Translations under genes and position numbers: made by a program
Notes under the pieces: model-generated
What the model was told of the DNA's origin: nothing
What the model saw: only the letters and a program-made list of their open reading frames with translations
Databases searched by the model: none
Shown here: positions 27,328-36,115 of the stretch, one piece after another
Position numbering within the stretch: position 1 is the first letter of the stretch
Layout of the letters: every line of letters starts with the position of its first letter
From: Pseudomonas tritici
GTDB lineage: Bacteria; Pseudomonadota; Gammaproteobacteria; Pseudomonadales; Pseudomonadaceae
Direction: 5' to 3'
Assembly: GCF_014268275.3 (NCBI RefSeq)
Contig: NZ_CP077084.1
Span: 6,072,501-6,136,500 of the forward strand
Length of the DNA: 64,000 bases

Positions 27328-27350
27328 GCACCCATTTGGAGATTGCCGCA

Positions 27351-27791
27351 ATGAAGATCGGCGAACTGGCCAAACTGACCGACTGCCCGGTTGAAACCAT
27401 CCGTTATTACGAGAAGGAAGGCCTGTTGCCGCCCCCGGCACGCACCGAGGCCAACTACCGTGTGTACACCCAGGCACACACCGAGCGGCTGATCTTTATC
27501 CGCAATTGCCGCAGCCTCGACATGACCTTGGAAGAAATCCGCAGCCTGCTTGGGCTACGCGACAGCCCCCAAGACCAGTGCGAAAACGTGAACGCGTTGA
27601 TCGATGAGCATATCCACCACGTGAAAGCGCGGATTGATGGGTTGTTGGCATTGCAGGAGCAGTTGCTGGACCTGCGCCAACGCTGTGGCGGCGGGCCGGA
27701 ATGCGGGATTCTGCAGCGGCTGGAAGTCAGTGGGAGTGTGGCGGCGAGCGAGGCTGAGCCCTCACATGTGGGCAGAAGCCACGGCCATTAA
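27351..27791 (+). CDS. cadR: MerR-family Cd(II)/Pb(II)/Zn(II)-responsive regulator
   Basis: 146 residues. The N-terminal MerR HTH (MKIGELAKLTDCPVETIRYYEKEG start, residues 1-24) is followed by a dimerisation helix. Metal-binding cysteines are Cys77 (DQCENV), Cys112 and Cys118 (RCGGGPECG), the CadR pattern. The short C-terminal tail HVGRSHGH is His-rich, as in P. putida CadR. The start at 27351 has GGAG 9 bp upstream. A longer in-frame start at 27291 would overlap the operator and is rejected. Confidence 0.94.
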   Translation: MKIGELAKLTDCPVETIRYYEKEGLLPPPARTEANYRVYTQAHTERLIFIRNCRSLDMTLEEIRSLLGLRDSPQDQCENVNALIDEHIHHVKARIDGLLALQEQLLDLRQRCGGGPECGILQRLEVSGSVAASEAEPSHVGRSHGH

Positions 27792-27810
27792 CTCAAGTGA
27801 GCACGGACCA

Positions 27811-27903
27811 AATGTGGGAGCGGGCTTGCTCGCGAAGGCGGTGTGTCAGTAACTGAATGTGTATCTGATGTACAGCTTTCGCGAGCAAGCCCGCTCCCAC
27901 ATT
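27811..27903. repeat. REP doublet, GCTCGCGA variant
   Basis: Arms 27811-27838 and 27877-27903 with AATGTGGGAGCGGGCTTGCT cores. This variant carries GCTCGCGA in place of GCCTGCGA. Lies between convergent cadR and thyA. Confidence 0.9.
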
Positions 27904-27918
27904 TGATCGAGATAATCT

Positions 27919-28752
27919 TTAGATCGCGACGTCGGCCTTGATGCTTGGGTCGGCGTCGTAGCCCACGATCTCGAAGTCTTCGAACTTGTAGTCATAGATC
28001 GACGCAGGCTTACGCTTGATCACCAGTTCCGGCAGCTTCTTCGGCGTGCGCGCCAGTTGGGTCTTGATCTGCTCCATATGGTTGCTGTACGCGTGAGTGT
28101 CGCCGGTGGTGACGATGATCTCGTGGGGGATCAGGTCGCATTGCTGGGCCAGCATATGGGTCAGCAATGCCAGCGCGGCGGTGTTGTACGGCAAGCCGAG
28201 GAATACGTCGGAACTGCGGATATACAACTGCATCGACAGGTGACCGTCGTGCACGAATGCCTGGTACAGCAGGTGGCACGGCGGCAAGGCTTGTTTGCCA
28301 TTGCGCGCGTTTTCCTGCGGGCTCTTGGTCTCGTCCGGCAGGTACTCGACGTTCCAGCCGTGGAACAGGATGCGGCGGCTGTTCGGGTTGTTCTTGAGCG
28401 TGTGGACCATGTAGTCGATCTGGTTGATCGTGCCGCCATCCTTGGTCGGCCAGGCGGTCCACTGCTCGCCGTACACCGGGCCCAGGTCACCTTCTTCGGT
28501 CGCCCATTCGTCCCAGATCTTTACGCCGTTTTCGTTGAGCCACTTGATGTTGGTGTTGCCACTCAACATCCAGATCAGCTCGTTGGCGATGCTTTTGAAG
28601 TGAAGCTTCTTGGTGGTCAGCAGCGGGAAGCCGTCGGCCAAGTTATGCCGATACTGACGGGCAAACACGGCCTTGGTGCCGGTGCCGGTGCGATCGCCCT
28701 TGGTCAATCCATTGGTCATGACGTCGTTCAGTAGTTCGAGATATTGCTTCAT
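27919..28752 (-). CDS. thyA: Thymidylate synthase
   Basis: 277 residues. It methylates dUMP to dTMP using methylene-THF and returns dihydrofolate to FolA. The catalytic Cys is in [10 protein letters not shown]. The C-terminal substrate region ([18 protein letters not shown]) ends in the conserved hydrophobic residue, and the [11 protein letters not shown] segment is intact. Slightly longer than the 264-residue E. coli enzyme through a mid-protein insertion near [11 protein letters not shown]. Follows lgt on the same strand by 52 bp. Confidence 0.97.
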   Translation of the reverse strand: MKQYLELLNDVMTNGLTKGDRTGTGTKAVFARQYRHNLADGFPLLTTKKLHFKSIANELIWMLSGNTNIKWLNENGVKIWDEWATEEGDLGPVYGEQWTAWPTKDGGTINQIDYMVHTLKNNPNSRRILFHGWNVEYLPDETKSPQENARNGKQALPPCHLLYQAFVHDGHLSMQLYIRSSDVFLGLPYNTAALALLTHMLAQQCDLIPHEIIVTTGDTHAYSNHMEQIKTQLARTPKKLPELVIKRKPASIYDYKFEDFEIVGYDADPSIKADVAI

Positions 28753-28804
28753 TTGTTTACCCGTATCGTTGAAGCCGAGACCTTGCAGGCCTCGGCATTC
28801 GAAT

Positions 28805-29617
28805 TTAAAGCGCGGTGTTCTTCAAAGGCTGCGGGCGGTTGTAGGCCCACCACAGCAAGCCCAGGCCGCCCAGGATCATTGGCAGGCTAAGGATCTGCCC
28901 CATGGTCACCCAACCGAACGCCAGGTAGCCCAATTGCGCATCCGGCACGCGCACGAACTCGACGATGAATCGGAAGATCCCGTAGAACAACGCGAACATG
29001 CCGGACACGGCCATGGTCGGGCGCGGCTTGCGCGAGAAGAGGTACAGGATAAGGAACAGTGCCACGCCTTCCAACGCGAACTGGTAGAGCTGCGACGGGT
29101 GGCGCGGCAATTGCGCCGGGTCGCTGAACGGCGGGAACACCATCGCCCACGGCAGGTCGGTCGGCTTGCCCCAGAGTTCGGCATTGATGAAGTTACCGAT
29201 ACGCCCAGCGCCCAGGCCGATCGGCACCATCGGTGCGATGAAGTCCATCAGTTGGAAGAACGACTTGCCGTTACGCCGGCCAAACCACCAGGCGGCGATC
29301 ATCACGCCGATAAACCCACCGTGGAACGCCATGCCGCCCTTCCACACCTCGAAAATCAGCGTCGGGTTGGCGATGTACGCGGAGAGGTCGTAGAACAGCA
29401 CATACCCCAGGCGCCCGCCGACGATAACGCCCATCGACAACCAGAAGATCAGGTCGGAGAGCTTCTCCTTGGTCCAGGTCGGATCGAAACGGTTCAGGCG
29501 TCGGGAAGCCAGAAACCAGGCACCGCCGATGCCGATCAGGTACATCAACCCGTACCAGTGGATTTTCAGCGGACCGATAGCCAAGGCCACCGGGTCGATC
29601 TGCGGGTAAGGCAGCAT
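28805..29617 (-). CDS. lgt: Prolipoprotein diacylglyceryl transferase
   Basis: 270 residues with seven hydrophobic segments. It transfers diacylglycerol from phosphatidylglycerol to the lipobox Cys in the inner membrane. The Lgt signature [17 protein letters not shown] is present mid-protein, with its essential Arg and Asn. The essential His region is [12 protein letters not shown]. Usually paired with thyA, as here. A GCGCCCGG hairpin separates it from the upstream permease gene. Confidence 0.97.
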   Translation of the reverse strand: MLPYPQIDPVALAIGPLKIHWYGLMYLIGIGGAWFLASRRLNRFDPTWTKEKLSDLIFWLSMGVIVGGRLGYVLFYDLSAYIANPTLIFEVWKGGMAFHGGFIGVMIAAWWFGRRNGKSFFQLMDFIAPMVPIGLGAGRIGNFINAELWGKPTDLPWAMVFPPFSDPAQLPRHPSQLYQFALEGVALFLILYLFSRKPRPTMAVSGMFALFYGIFRFIVEFVRVPDAQLGYLAFGWVTMGQILSLPMILGGLGLLWWAYNRPQPLKNTAL

Positions 29618-29646
29618 TGCGACTCCTCGTTAAATCATTCGTTATA

Positions 29647-29669
29647 GCGCCCGGACCATGCCCGGGCGC
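29647..29669. other. Hairpin between TauE/SafE gene and lgt
   Basis: An 8-bp GC-rich stem (GCGCCCGG with CCGGGCGC) and 7-nt loop lie just after the TauE/SafE stop on the minus strand. No T-tract follows, so it is more likely a 3'-end stabiliser or weak terminator than a strong intrinsic one. Confidence 0.5.
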
Positions 29670-29682
29670 GATTAAGCCTGCA

Positions 29683-30465
29683 TTACAACAAAAAGTTTAA
29701 ACCGACACAGAACAGCAGCCCGGCGAACAACCGCTTGAGCAAACGCGGCGACAACCGATGCGCCAGGCGTGCGCCGAAACGGGCGAACACCATACTGGTC
29801 AGGGCAATGCCCAACAGTGCCGGCAAATACACGAACCCTAGACTATGAGCGGGCAACAGCGGGTCATGCCAGCCCAGAATCATGAAACTTAATGCACTGG
29901 CCAGCGCAATCGGCAGGCCACAAGCCGATGAAGTGGCCACAGCCTGCTGCATCGGCACGCTGCGCCAGGTCAGGAACGGTACGGTCAGCGAGCCGCCGCC
30001 AATCCCGAAAATCGCCGAAGCCCAGCCGATAAATGTGCCGGCGATGGTCAGGCCAACCTTGCCCGGCACCGTTCGGTTGGCCTTGGGCTTGACCTCCAGG
30101 GCCAGTTGCACGGCCACCAACAAGGCAAACACGCCGATGATCTTTTGCAGGTGGGGGCCGGAAATCGCCTCGGCGGTCAGTGCACCAAAGCCTGCGCCGA
30201 TCAGGATACCCACGGTCATCCACACAAAGATCGGCCAACGCACCGCGCCACGCCGATGGTGCTCACGCACGGCATTCACCGAGGTAAAGATGATCGTCGC
30301 CAGGGAAGTGCCCACGGCCAGGTGGGTCAGCACTTGCGGATCAAAGCCCTGCAAGGTGAAGCTGAACACCAGCACCGGCACGATGATAATCCCGCCGCCC
30401 ACGCCAAACAGCCCGGCGAGCACGCCCGCACAGGCGCCGAGCAGCAAATACAGCAGAAATTCCAT
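29683..30465 (-). CDS. TauE/SafE-family membrane permease
   Basis: 260 residues with about 8 hydrophobic segments in two repeated halves. Each half starts with a glycine-rich element (AGLFGVGGGIIIVPVL near residue 17; ASAIFGIGGGSLTVPFL near residue 154), the diagnostic duplication of the family. Members are proposed exporters of sulfite or organosulfonates. The substrate here is unknown. Upstream of lgt-thyA on the same strand. Confidence 0.9.
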   Translation of the reverse strand: MEFLLYLLLGACAGVLAGLFGVGGGIIIVPVLVFSFTLQGFDPQVLTHLAVGTSLATIIFTSVNAVREHHRRGAVRWPIFVWMTVGILIGAGFGALTAEAISGPHLQKIIGVFALLVAVQLALEVKPKANRTVPGKVGLTIAGTFIGWASAIFGIGGGSLTVPFLTWRSVPMQQAVATSSACGLPIALASALSFMILGWHDPLLPAHSLGFVYLPALLGIALTSMVFARFGARLAHRLSPRLLKRLFAGLLFCVGLNFLL

Positions 30466-30586
30466 GGGAGCCCCCAGACCAAGTCCGGCATGTTAACGGA
30501 TGGAAGGCATGCAACCCAACTGGATACGATGGAACGCCTGCGTTGCTGCCGGTAGAGTGGCAAAAAACACAAAAGGGAATCGCCTG

Positions 30587-31333
30587 ATGTGCCTGATTGT
30601 TTTCGCCTGGCGGCCGGGCCACGCCCAACCGCTGATCGTCGCGGCCAACCGTGATGAGTTCTACGCCCGCCCCAGCCTGCCGCTGGCCCAATGGCCGGAC
30701 GTGCCCGAAGTCTTCGCCGGCCGCGATCAGGAAGCAGGCGGTACCTGGCTGGGGGTGAATGCCGACGGGCGCTTTGCCGCCTTGACCAATATCCGCGACC
30801 CGCACCAGCCGCCGGCACGTAAGTCGCGCGGGGAGTTAGTGGCGCGGTTTCTCAGTGGTTCGTTGCCGATTGAAGCGTATCTGGCCGATGTTAACGGTCG
30901 ATCGATTGAATATGCCGGGTTTAACCTGCTGGTGGGTACGCGCAATGAGTTGTGGCACTACAACGCTAATCACACTGAGCCGACGCGTTTGGAGGCCGGG
31001 GTGTATGGGTTGTCCAATGCCGGGCTGGACACGCCGTGGCCCAAGCTGATCAAGGCCAAAGCGGCGTTGAGCGAGATGCTGGAGGACCCGCAGCCTGAGG
31101 CGTTGTTGGATATTTTGAGTGATCCGCAGACGGCGCCGTTTGCGGATTTGCCGGATACCGGGGTGGGCTTGGCGACTGAGAGTTTGTTGTCGAGCGTGTT
31201 TATTGCCAGCCCGAGTTACGGCACGCGGGCGAGTACGGCGTTGATTGTGAATGCAGATGGGTCGCGGCGGATGGTGGAGCGCAGTTTTGGGCCGCATGGT
31301 GGGCGACTTGGCGAGGTAGAACTCAGCTTGTAG
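30587..31333 (+). CDS. NRDE-family (TANGO2-like) protein
   Basis: 248 residues. The N-terminus MCLIVFAWRPGHAQPLIVAANRDE contains the Asn-Arg-Asp-Glu signature at residues 21-24 and a Cys at position 2, as in Ntn-hydrolase-like members. The start at 30587 follows AAGGGAAT and places Cys2 correctly, so an upstream in-frame codon at 30500 is rejected. Biochemical role unsettled. The human relative TANGO2 is linked to heme/lipid handling. Monocistronic, with a REP after it. Confidence 0.88.
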   Translation: MCLIVFAWRPGHAQPLIVAANRDEFYARPSLPLAQWPDVPEVFAGRDQEAGGTWLGVNADGRFAALTNIRDPHQPPARKSRGELVARFLSGSLPIEAYLADVNGRSIEYAGFNLLVGTRNELWHYNANHTEPTRLEAGVYGLSNAGLDTPWPKLIKAKAALSEMLEDPQPEALLDILSDPQTAPFADLPDTGVGLATESLLSSVFIASPSYGTRASTALIVNADGSRRMVERSFGPHGGRLGEVELSL

Positions 31334-31462
31334 TGAGCGGGCTTGCCCCGCGCTGGGTGGCGAAGCCGCCCCAAAACCAGCTAACCGGCTCTATCTGAAA
31401 GCATGCGGTGATTGTATTAGGGCTGCTTCGCAGCCCAGCGCGGGGCAAGCCCGCTCACTACA
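31330..31462. repeat. REPIN, TGTAGTGAGCGGGC family, long form
   Basis: Arms 31330-31361 and 31420-31462 flank about 58 bp of less conserved sequence. The right arm adds a small GGGCTGC...GCAGCCC hairpin. Lies between convergent NRDE and ptsP genes. Close relative of the copy at 35065-35198. Confidence 0.9.
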
Positions 31463-31480
31463 AAAGCCCACCATCTGAAG

Positions 31481-33760
31481 TCAGAGGCTCTTCGCGGAGC
31501 CCGGGTTGATCATCCGCGTCAGCCCCAGGTTCTTCAGCGCCAGTTGCAGCGAGCTGTGGATAACTTGCGGGTTATCGATGGTCATCAGCTCTGCCAGCAG
31601 ATCCTTGGCCATGCTCAGTTCGACCTGACGCAGCATCCACTTCACCTTCGGCAAGTTGGTAGCGTTCATCGACAGGCTGTCAAAGCCCATCGCCATCAAC
31701 AGCACCGCCGCCGCGGGGTCGCCGGCCATTTCACCGCAGATGCTCACCGGCTTGCCTTCGGCATGGGCGTCGCGCACCACGTGTTGCAAGGCCTGCAGCA
31801 CCGCCGGGTGCAGGTAGTCGTAGAGGTCGGCCACCCGTGGGTTGTTACGGTCCACGGCCAGCAGGTATTGGGTCAGGTCGTTGGAACCCACCGAAAGGAA
31901 ATCCACCTGCCGCGCCAGCTCTTTAGCCTGGTACACCGCCGCCGGGATTTCGATCATCACGCCAATCGGCGGCATCGGTACGTCGGCGCCTTCATCGCGC
32001 ACTTCGCCCCACGCACGGTGAATCAGGTGCAGCGCCTCTTCCAGCTCATGGGTGCCGGAAATCATCGGCAGCAGGATGCGCAGGTTATTCAGGCCTTCGC
32101 TGGCCTTGAGCATGGCGCGGGTTTGTACGAGGAAAATTTCAGGATGGTCGAGCGTGACGCGAATGCCGCGCCAGCCAAGGAAGGGGTTGTCTTCCTTGAT
32201 CGGGAAATACGACAGTGACTTGTCGCCGCCGATGTCCAGGCTGCGCATGGTCACCGGTAGCGGGTGGAAGGCCTGCAGTTGCTCGCGATAAATCGCCAGC
32301 TGCTCCTTCTCACTTGGGAAACGCTGGTTGATCATGAACGGCACTTCGGTGCGGTACAGGCCCACCCCTTCGGCGCCGCGTTGTTGCGCACGGGCGACGT
32401 CCGCCAGCAAGCCGGTGTTGACCAGCAACGGCACACGATGGCCGTCGAGGGTCACGCACGGCAGTTCACGCAACGAATCGAGGCCCAGCGCCAGCTGTTT
32501 CTCTTCTTCAACCACCTCGGCGTATTGCTTGCGCAGTATGTCGCTGGGGTTGGTAAACACTTCGCCACGATGGCCATCGACGATCATGTCGATGCCATCG
32601 ACTTTGGAATACGGCAGGTCCACCAGGCCCATCACCGTCGGGATACCCATGGCACGGGCCAGGATCGCGACGTGGGAGTTACCCGAACCGAGTACCGAGA
32701 CCAGGCCCACCAGTTTGCCCTCCGGCACTTCGCCGAGCATGGTGGCGGTCAGTTCTTCACTGATCAGGATAGTGTTGTCGGGGTAGACCAGGTTGGTGGT
32801 GCGGTCTTCCTGCAGGTAGGCCAGCAGACGGCGACCGAGGTCACGCACATCCGAAGCACGCTCGCGCAGGTAGGCGTCGTCCATCAATTCGAAACGGTTG
32901 ACGTGATCGGTGACCACCTGGCGCAGCGCGCCCTGGGCCCACTGGCCGGTCTTGATCACAGTCTTGACTTCATTACCCAGGGACGCGTCGTCGAGCATCA
33001 TCTGGTACACGTCGAACAGCGCGCGCTCTTCGGGCCGCAGCTGGGTCGCCAACTTGGTCGAGAGGTTGCGCATGTCGGCGCGCACGCCTTCCAGGGCGGT
33101 CTTGAACAGTTTGATTTCGGCGTCGATGTCTTTGACGGTCTTGTCCGGCACCACATCCAGGTCCGCCGGCGGCAACATGACCACCGCCGTACCAACCGCA
33201 GCGCCCGGCGAGCCCGGCACGCCGACGAACTTGGCTTCCTGGATGCCCTTGCCTTCACGCCCCAGGCCGCGAATCGAGCCCGTCGCCTCGGCGTGGGCGA
33301 TAACCCCGGCCAATTGCGCACTCATCGTCACCAGGAAGGCTTCTTCACCTTCGTCGAACTGACGGCGCTCTTTTTGCTGGATGACCAACACGCCCACAAC
33401 GCGGCGGTGGTGAATGATCGGTGCGCCGAGGAACGAGGCGTAACGCTCTTCGCCGGTTTCGGCAAAGTAGCGGTAACGCGGGTGATCGGCTGCATGTTCG
33501 AGATTCAGGGGTTCTTCACGCGTCCCCACCAGGCCCACCAGACCTTCATTGGGCGCCATGCTGACCTTGCCGATGGAGCGCTTGTTCAGGCCCTCGGTGG
33601 CCATCAGCACAAAACGGTTGGTCTCGGGGTCCAGCAGGTAAACCGAGCAGACCTGGCTGCCCATGGCTTCCTTGACGCGCAACACAATAATCCCCAACGC
33701 CGCCTTGAGATCCTTGGCGGAGTTAACTTCCTGGACGATCTTGCGCAGCGTATTGAGCAT
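31481..33760 (-). CDS. ptsP: Phosphoenolpyruvate-protein phosphotransferase PtsP (EI-Ntr)
   Basis: 759 residues. An N-terminal GAF domain (about 1-160), which senses glutamine/2-oxoglutarate in this family, is followed by EI domains. The phospho-accepting His363 lies in GSGNSHVAIL. The PEP-binding barrel has LYRTEVPFM and, near the C-terminus, SVGSNDLTQYLLAVDRNN with the following SICGEMAGDP. It starts the nitrogen-type PTS relay (EI-Ntr to NPr to EIIA-Ntr). Lies 22 bp after rppH on the same strand, so the two are co-transcribed. Confidence 0.97.
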   Translation of the reverse strand: MLNTLRKIVQEVNSAKDLKAALGIIVLRVKEAMGSQVCSVYLLDPETNRFVLMATEGLNKRSIGKVSMAPNEGLVGLVGTREEPLNLEHAADHPRYRYFAETGEERYASFLGAPIIHHRRVVGVLVIQQKERRQFDEGEEAFLVTMSAQLAGVIAHAEATGSIRGLGREGKGIQEAKFVGVPGSPGAAVGTAVVMLPPADLDVVPDKTVKDIDAEIKLFKTALEGVRADMRNLSTKLATQLRPEERALFDVYQMMLDDASLGNEVKTVIKTGQWAQGALRQVVTDHVNRFELMDDAYLRERASDVRDLGRRLLAYLQEDRTTNLVYPDNTILISEELTATMLGEVPEGKLVGLVSVLGSGNSHVAILARAMGIPTVMGLVDLPYSKVDGIDMIVDGHRGEVFTNPSDILRKQYAEVVEEEKQLALGLDSLRELPCVTLDGHRVPLLVNTGLLADVARAQQRGAEGVGLYRTEVPFMINQRFPSEKEQLAIYREQLQAFHPLPVTMRSLDIGGDKSLSYFPIKEDNPFLGWRGIRVTLDHPEIFLVQTRAMLKASEGLNNLRILLPMISGTHELEEALHLIHRAWGEVRDEGADVPMPPIGVMIEIPAAVYQAKELARQVDFLSVGSNDLTQYLLAVDRNNPRVADLYDYLHPAVLQALQHVVRDAHAEGKPVSICGEMAGDPAAAVLLMAMGFDSLSMNATNLPKVKWMLRQVELSMAKDLLAELMTIDNPQVIHSSLQLALKNLGLTRMINPGSAKSL

Positions 33761-33782
33761 GGCTCGGGGTCGAACTCCGTCG

Positions 33783-34262
33783 TCAGTCGCGCGCTAAAAG
33801 GCGCGGGGCAAGCTCTTTGAGAGCGCGACGATACACTTCGCGCTTGAATGTCACCACCTGGCCCAACGGGTACCAATAGCTGACCCAGCGCCAGCCATCG
33901 AACTCCGGTTTACCGGTCAAATCCATCCGCACCCGCTGCTCGTCGGAGATCAGGCGCAGGAGAAACCATTTCTGCTTCTGGCCGATGCACAGCGGTTGGC
34001 TGTGGGTACGCACCAGGCGTTGCGGCAAACGATAGCGCAACCAGCCACGGGTACAGGCCAGAATCTGCACATCTTCACGCTCAAGGCCGACTTCTTCATT
34101 CAACTCACGGTACAAGGCGTCTTCAGGGGTTTCGTCGGGGTTGATTCCGCCTTGAGGAAACTGCCAGGCATCTTGGTTGATTCGGCGAGCCCATAGCACC
34201 TGTCCGGCATCATTCGTAAGAATAATCCCGACATTAGGACGGAAACCATCGGGGTCGATCAC
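33783..34262 (-). CDS. rppH: RNA pyrophosphohydrolase
   Basis: 159 residues. Nudix hydrolase that removes pyrophosphate from 5'-triphosphate mRNA to start decay. The Nudix box spans residues 38-60, with E44, R52, E53, E56 and E57 in place. The family N-terminus (M/V)[11 protein letters not shown] begins at a GTG codon at 34262. A longer frame to 34322 is not supported. Upstream partner of ptsP, the standard arrangement. Confidence 0.95.
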   Translation of the reverse strand: MIDPDGFRPNVGIILTNDAGQVLWARRINQDAWQFPQGGINPDETPEDALYRELNEEVGLEREDVQILACTRGWLRYRLPQRLVRTHSQPLCIGQKQKWFLLRLISDEQRVRMDLTGKPEFDGWRWVSYWYPLGQVVTFKREVYRRALKELAPRLLARD

Positions 34263-34405
34263 GGCAACAACCTCGCAAACGCATGTCGCCGCATTGTTCC
34301 ACAAAGGTTGTTCCAGCGGCAACGAGGCTTCTTACCTTATGTGCACTCTTGTGAAAAGACCGTATTCTGGACGCCTTTTTACAGACTTTTCAGCGAGTAA
34401 CTGCA

Positions 34406-35062
34406 ATGCGCCTGGCTTTATTCGACTTGGACAACACCCTTCTTGGCGGTGACAGCGATCACGCCTGGGGCGATTACCTCTGTGAACGCGGGATTCTCGA
34501 CCCCATCGCCTACAAGGCGCGCAACGACGAGTTCTACCAGGATTACCTGGCCGGCAAGCTGGACAATGCCGCCTACCTGAACTTCAGCCTGGAAATCCTC
34601 GGCCGTACTGAGATGGCCCAACTGGATGAGTGGCACAATGACTTCATGCGCGACTGCATTGAGCCGCTGATGCTGCCGCTGGCCGCCGAACTGCTGGCCA
34701 AGCACCGCGACGCCGGTGACACGCTGGTGATCATCACCGCCACCAACCGTTTCGTCACCGCGCCGATTGCCGCACGCCTGGGCGTGGAAACCCTGATCGC
34801 CACCGAGTGCGAGATGGAAAACGGCCGTTATACCGGGCGCAGCACCGACGTGCCGTGCTTTCGCGAGGGCAAGGTGACACGTTTGAATCGCTGGCTGGCA
34901 GAGACCGGGTTCAGCCTGGAAGACAGTTACTTCTACAGCGACTCGATGAATGATTTACCGCTGCTGGAGCAAGTGACTCATCCGGTGGCAGTGGATCCGG
35001 ACCCGAATTTGCGGGCCGAGGCCGAGAAGCGTGGCTGGCCGGTCATCACGTTGCGCAGCTGA
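34406..35062 (+). CDS. HAD-IB phosphatase, candidate histidinol-phosphate phosphatase
   Basis: 218 residues, SerB-like HAD-IB fold. Motif I is [18 protein letters not shown], motif II is VIITATNRF, and motif III/IV are the Lys of REGKVTR and [12 protein letters not shown]. Its place divergent from rppH-ptsP matches PA0335 of P. aeruginosa, which I recall being reported as the missing histidinol-phosphate phosphatase. That assignment rests on synteny and memory. A phosphoserine phosphatase-like activity is the main alternative. Confidence 0.87.
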   Translation: MRLALFDLDNTLLGGDSDHAWGDYLCERGILDPIAYKARNDEFYQDYLAGKLDNAAYLNFSLEILGRTEMAQLDEWHNDFMRDCIEPLMLPLAAELLAKHRDAGDTLVIITATNRFVTAPIAARLGVETLIATECEMENGRYTGRSTDVPCFREGKVTRLNRWLAETGFSLEDSYFYSDSMNDLPLLEQVTHPVAVDPDPNLRAEAEKRGWPVITLRS

Positions 35063-35064
35063 CC

Positions 35065-35198
35065 TGTAGTGAGCGGGCTTGCCCCGCGCTGGGCTGCGAA
35101 GCAGCCCTAATACAGACAATGCCGAATTCCAGATGAATCCAATTCGCCTGGTTTGGGGCGGCTCCGCCACCCAGCGCGGGGCAAGCCCGCTCACTACA
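35065..35198. repeat. REPIN, TGTAGTGAGCGGGC family, long form
   Basis: Arms 35065-35107 and 35153-35198 surround about 45 bp. It has the same parts as the copy at 31330-31462 but in reverse orientation. Begins 2 bp after the HAD stop and its end (35194-35198) touches the stop of the DUF2269 gene. Confidence 0.9.
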
Positions 35199-35661
35199 TA
35201 GGCTTGGCCACCATCAAGTAGAAAATCGCCATAAACGCCAGGAACGCCGGCCACCCCAGGCCAAACCACCAGCGCATATAGGTCGTGGCCTTGATCGGCA
35301 TCGCCGTCCCCTCCCGCAACGCCCGCTCCGCCATCTTGTGCACGCGAATCTGCAACCACACCACCGGCAACCAACAGATCCCCGCCAGCACATACAAACC
35401 GAACGTCCACTGCAACCAACTCTGCTGCAGCGACCAGCCCGCCAGATGCATCAAGCCAATCCCGCTCAACGGCTGGAACAGCGCCGTGGTCGCGGTAAAC
35501 GCCCAATCGGCGAACACCAAGTGCTTGAAGGTCACGGCGATCACTTCCACGTTGCCGGTACGCCAGGCGCGTAACGCGTAGTAAGCCGAGCCCGCGCCCA
35601 GCCCGAACAGTACGGTCGACGAGAGAATATGCAGGGTTTTCAGCAGCAGGTAGGCACTCAT
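35194..35661 (-). CDS. DUF2269 membrane protein, copy 1
   Basis: 155 residues with four hydrophobic helices. DUF2269 pattern: YLLLKTLHILSSTVLFG at the N-terminus with a conserved His, and WLQWTFGLYVLAGICWLPVVWLQIR in the middle. Its ATG directly abuts the stop of the upstream paralogue (TGAATG), so the two are coupled. Inner-membrane, function unknown. The last codons overlap a REPIN arm. Confidence 0.85.
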   Translation of the reverse strand: MSAYLLLKTLHILSSTVLFGLGAGSAYYALRAWRTGNVEVIAVTFKHLVFADWAFTATTALFQPLSGIGLMHLAGWSLQQSWLQWTFGLYVLAGICWLPVVWLQIRVHKMAERALREGTAMPIKATTYMRWWFGLGWPAFLAFMAIFYLMVAKPM

Positions 35662-36075
35662 TCAGACAGGCTTGGCACCCATCAAACCGGCAATCGCCAC
35701 AAACCCCACCAGGCTGATTACCGCCAGCACCAACGTGAAGTTCAAGCTGCCGCCCTCGCCCTTACGCAGGCGATTAAGCCGCGCCACCAGCCAGAACCAC
35801 GCCAGCGCCGCCACGGTGTAGAGGATGCTGGAACCGAGGATCCAGGTCTGGCCCAGCGGCCAGCCGGTCAGGTGCACCAGCCACCAACCGGTAAACGGCA
35901 TGCTGACGACGCAGATGCCCATCAACAACCAGACGAACGCCCACGGGCGTTGCACGGTCACCGCCGGGCCGGCGCTGCGCTTGCGCCAGGCCAGCAACGC
36001 CAAGCCCAGGCCGCTGAGCAGCAGCAATACGGTGGCCGCGATGTGGATAACTTTCAGGGTGGTCAGGGTTTCCAT
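35662..36075 (-). CDS. DUF2269 membrane protein, copy 2
   Basis: 137 residues, four hydrophobic helices, paralogous to the next gene downstream: an N-terminal TLKVIHIAATVLLLLSG with the same Lys-His spacing, and WPLGQTWILGSSILYTVAALAW in the middle. Together they may form a heteromeric membrane unit, since conserved His residues face the same relative positions. Function unknown. Located 40 bp from the ilvA stop on the same strand. Confidence 0.85.
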   Translation of the reverse strand: METLTTLKVIHIAATVLLLLSGLGLALLAWRKRSAGPAVTVQRPWAFVWLLMGICVVSMPFTGWWLVHLTGWPLGQTWILGSSILYTVAALAWFWLVARLNRLRKGEGGSLNFTLVLAVISLVGFVAIAGLMGAKPV

Positions 36076-36115
36076 GTGTCGTCTTCCTTAAGGCCGCCCC
36101 AATCAGCGTAGTCGC

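Noticed and set aside
32264..33820. 518-residue plus-strand frame opposite ptsP
   Set aside because: Antisense shadow of a well-supported gene; composition rich in His/Gln/Val as is typical of reverse-frame translations.
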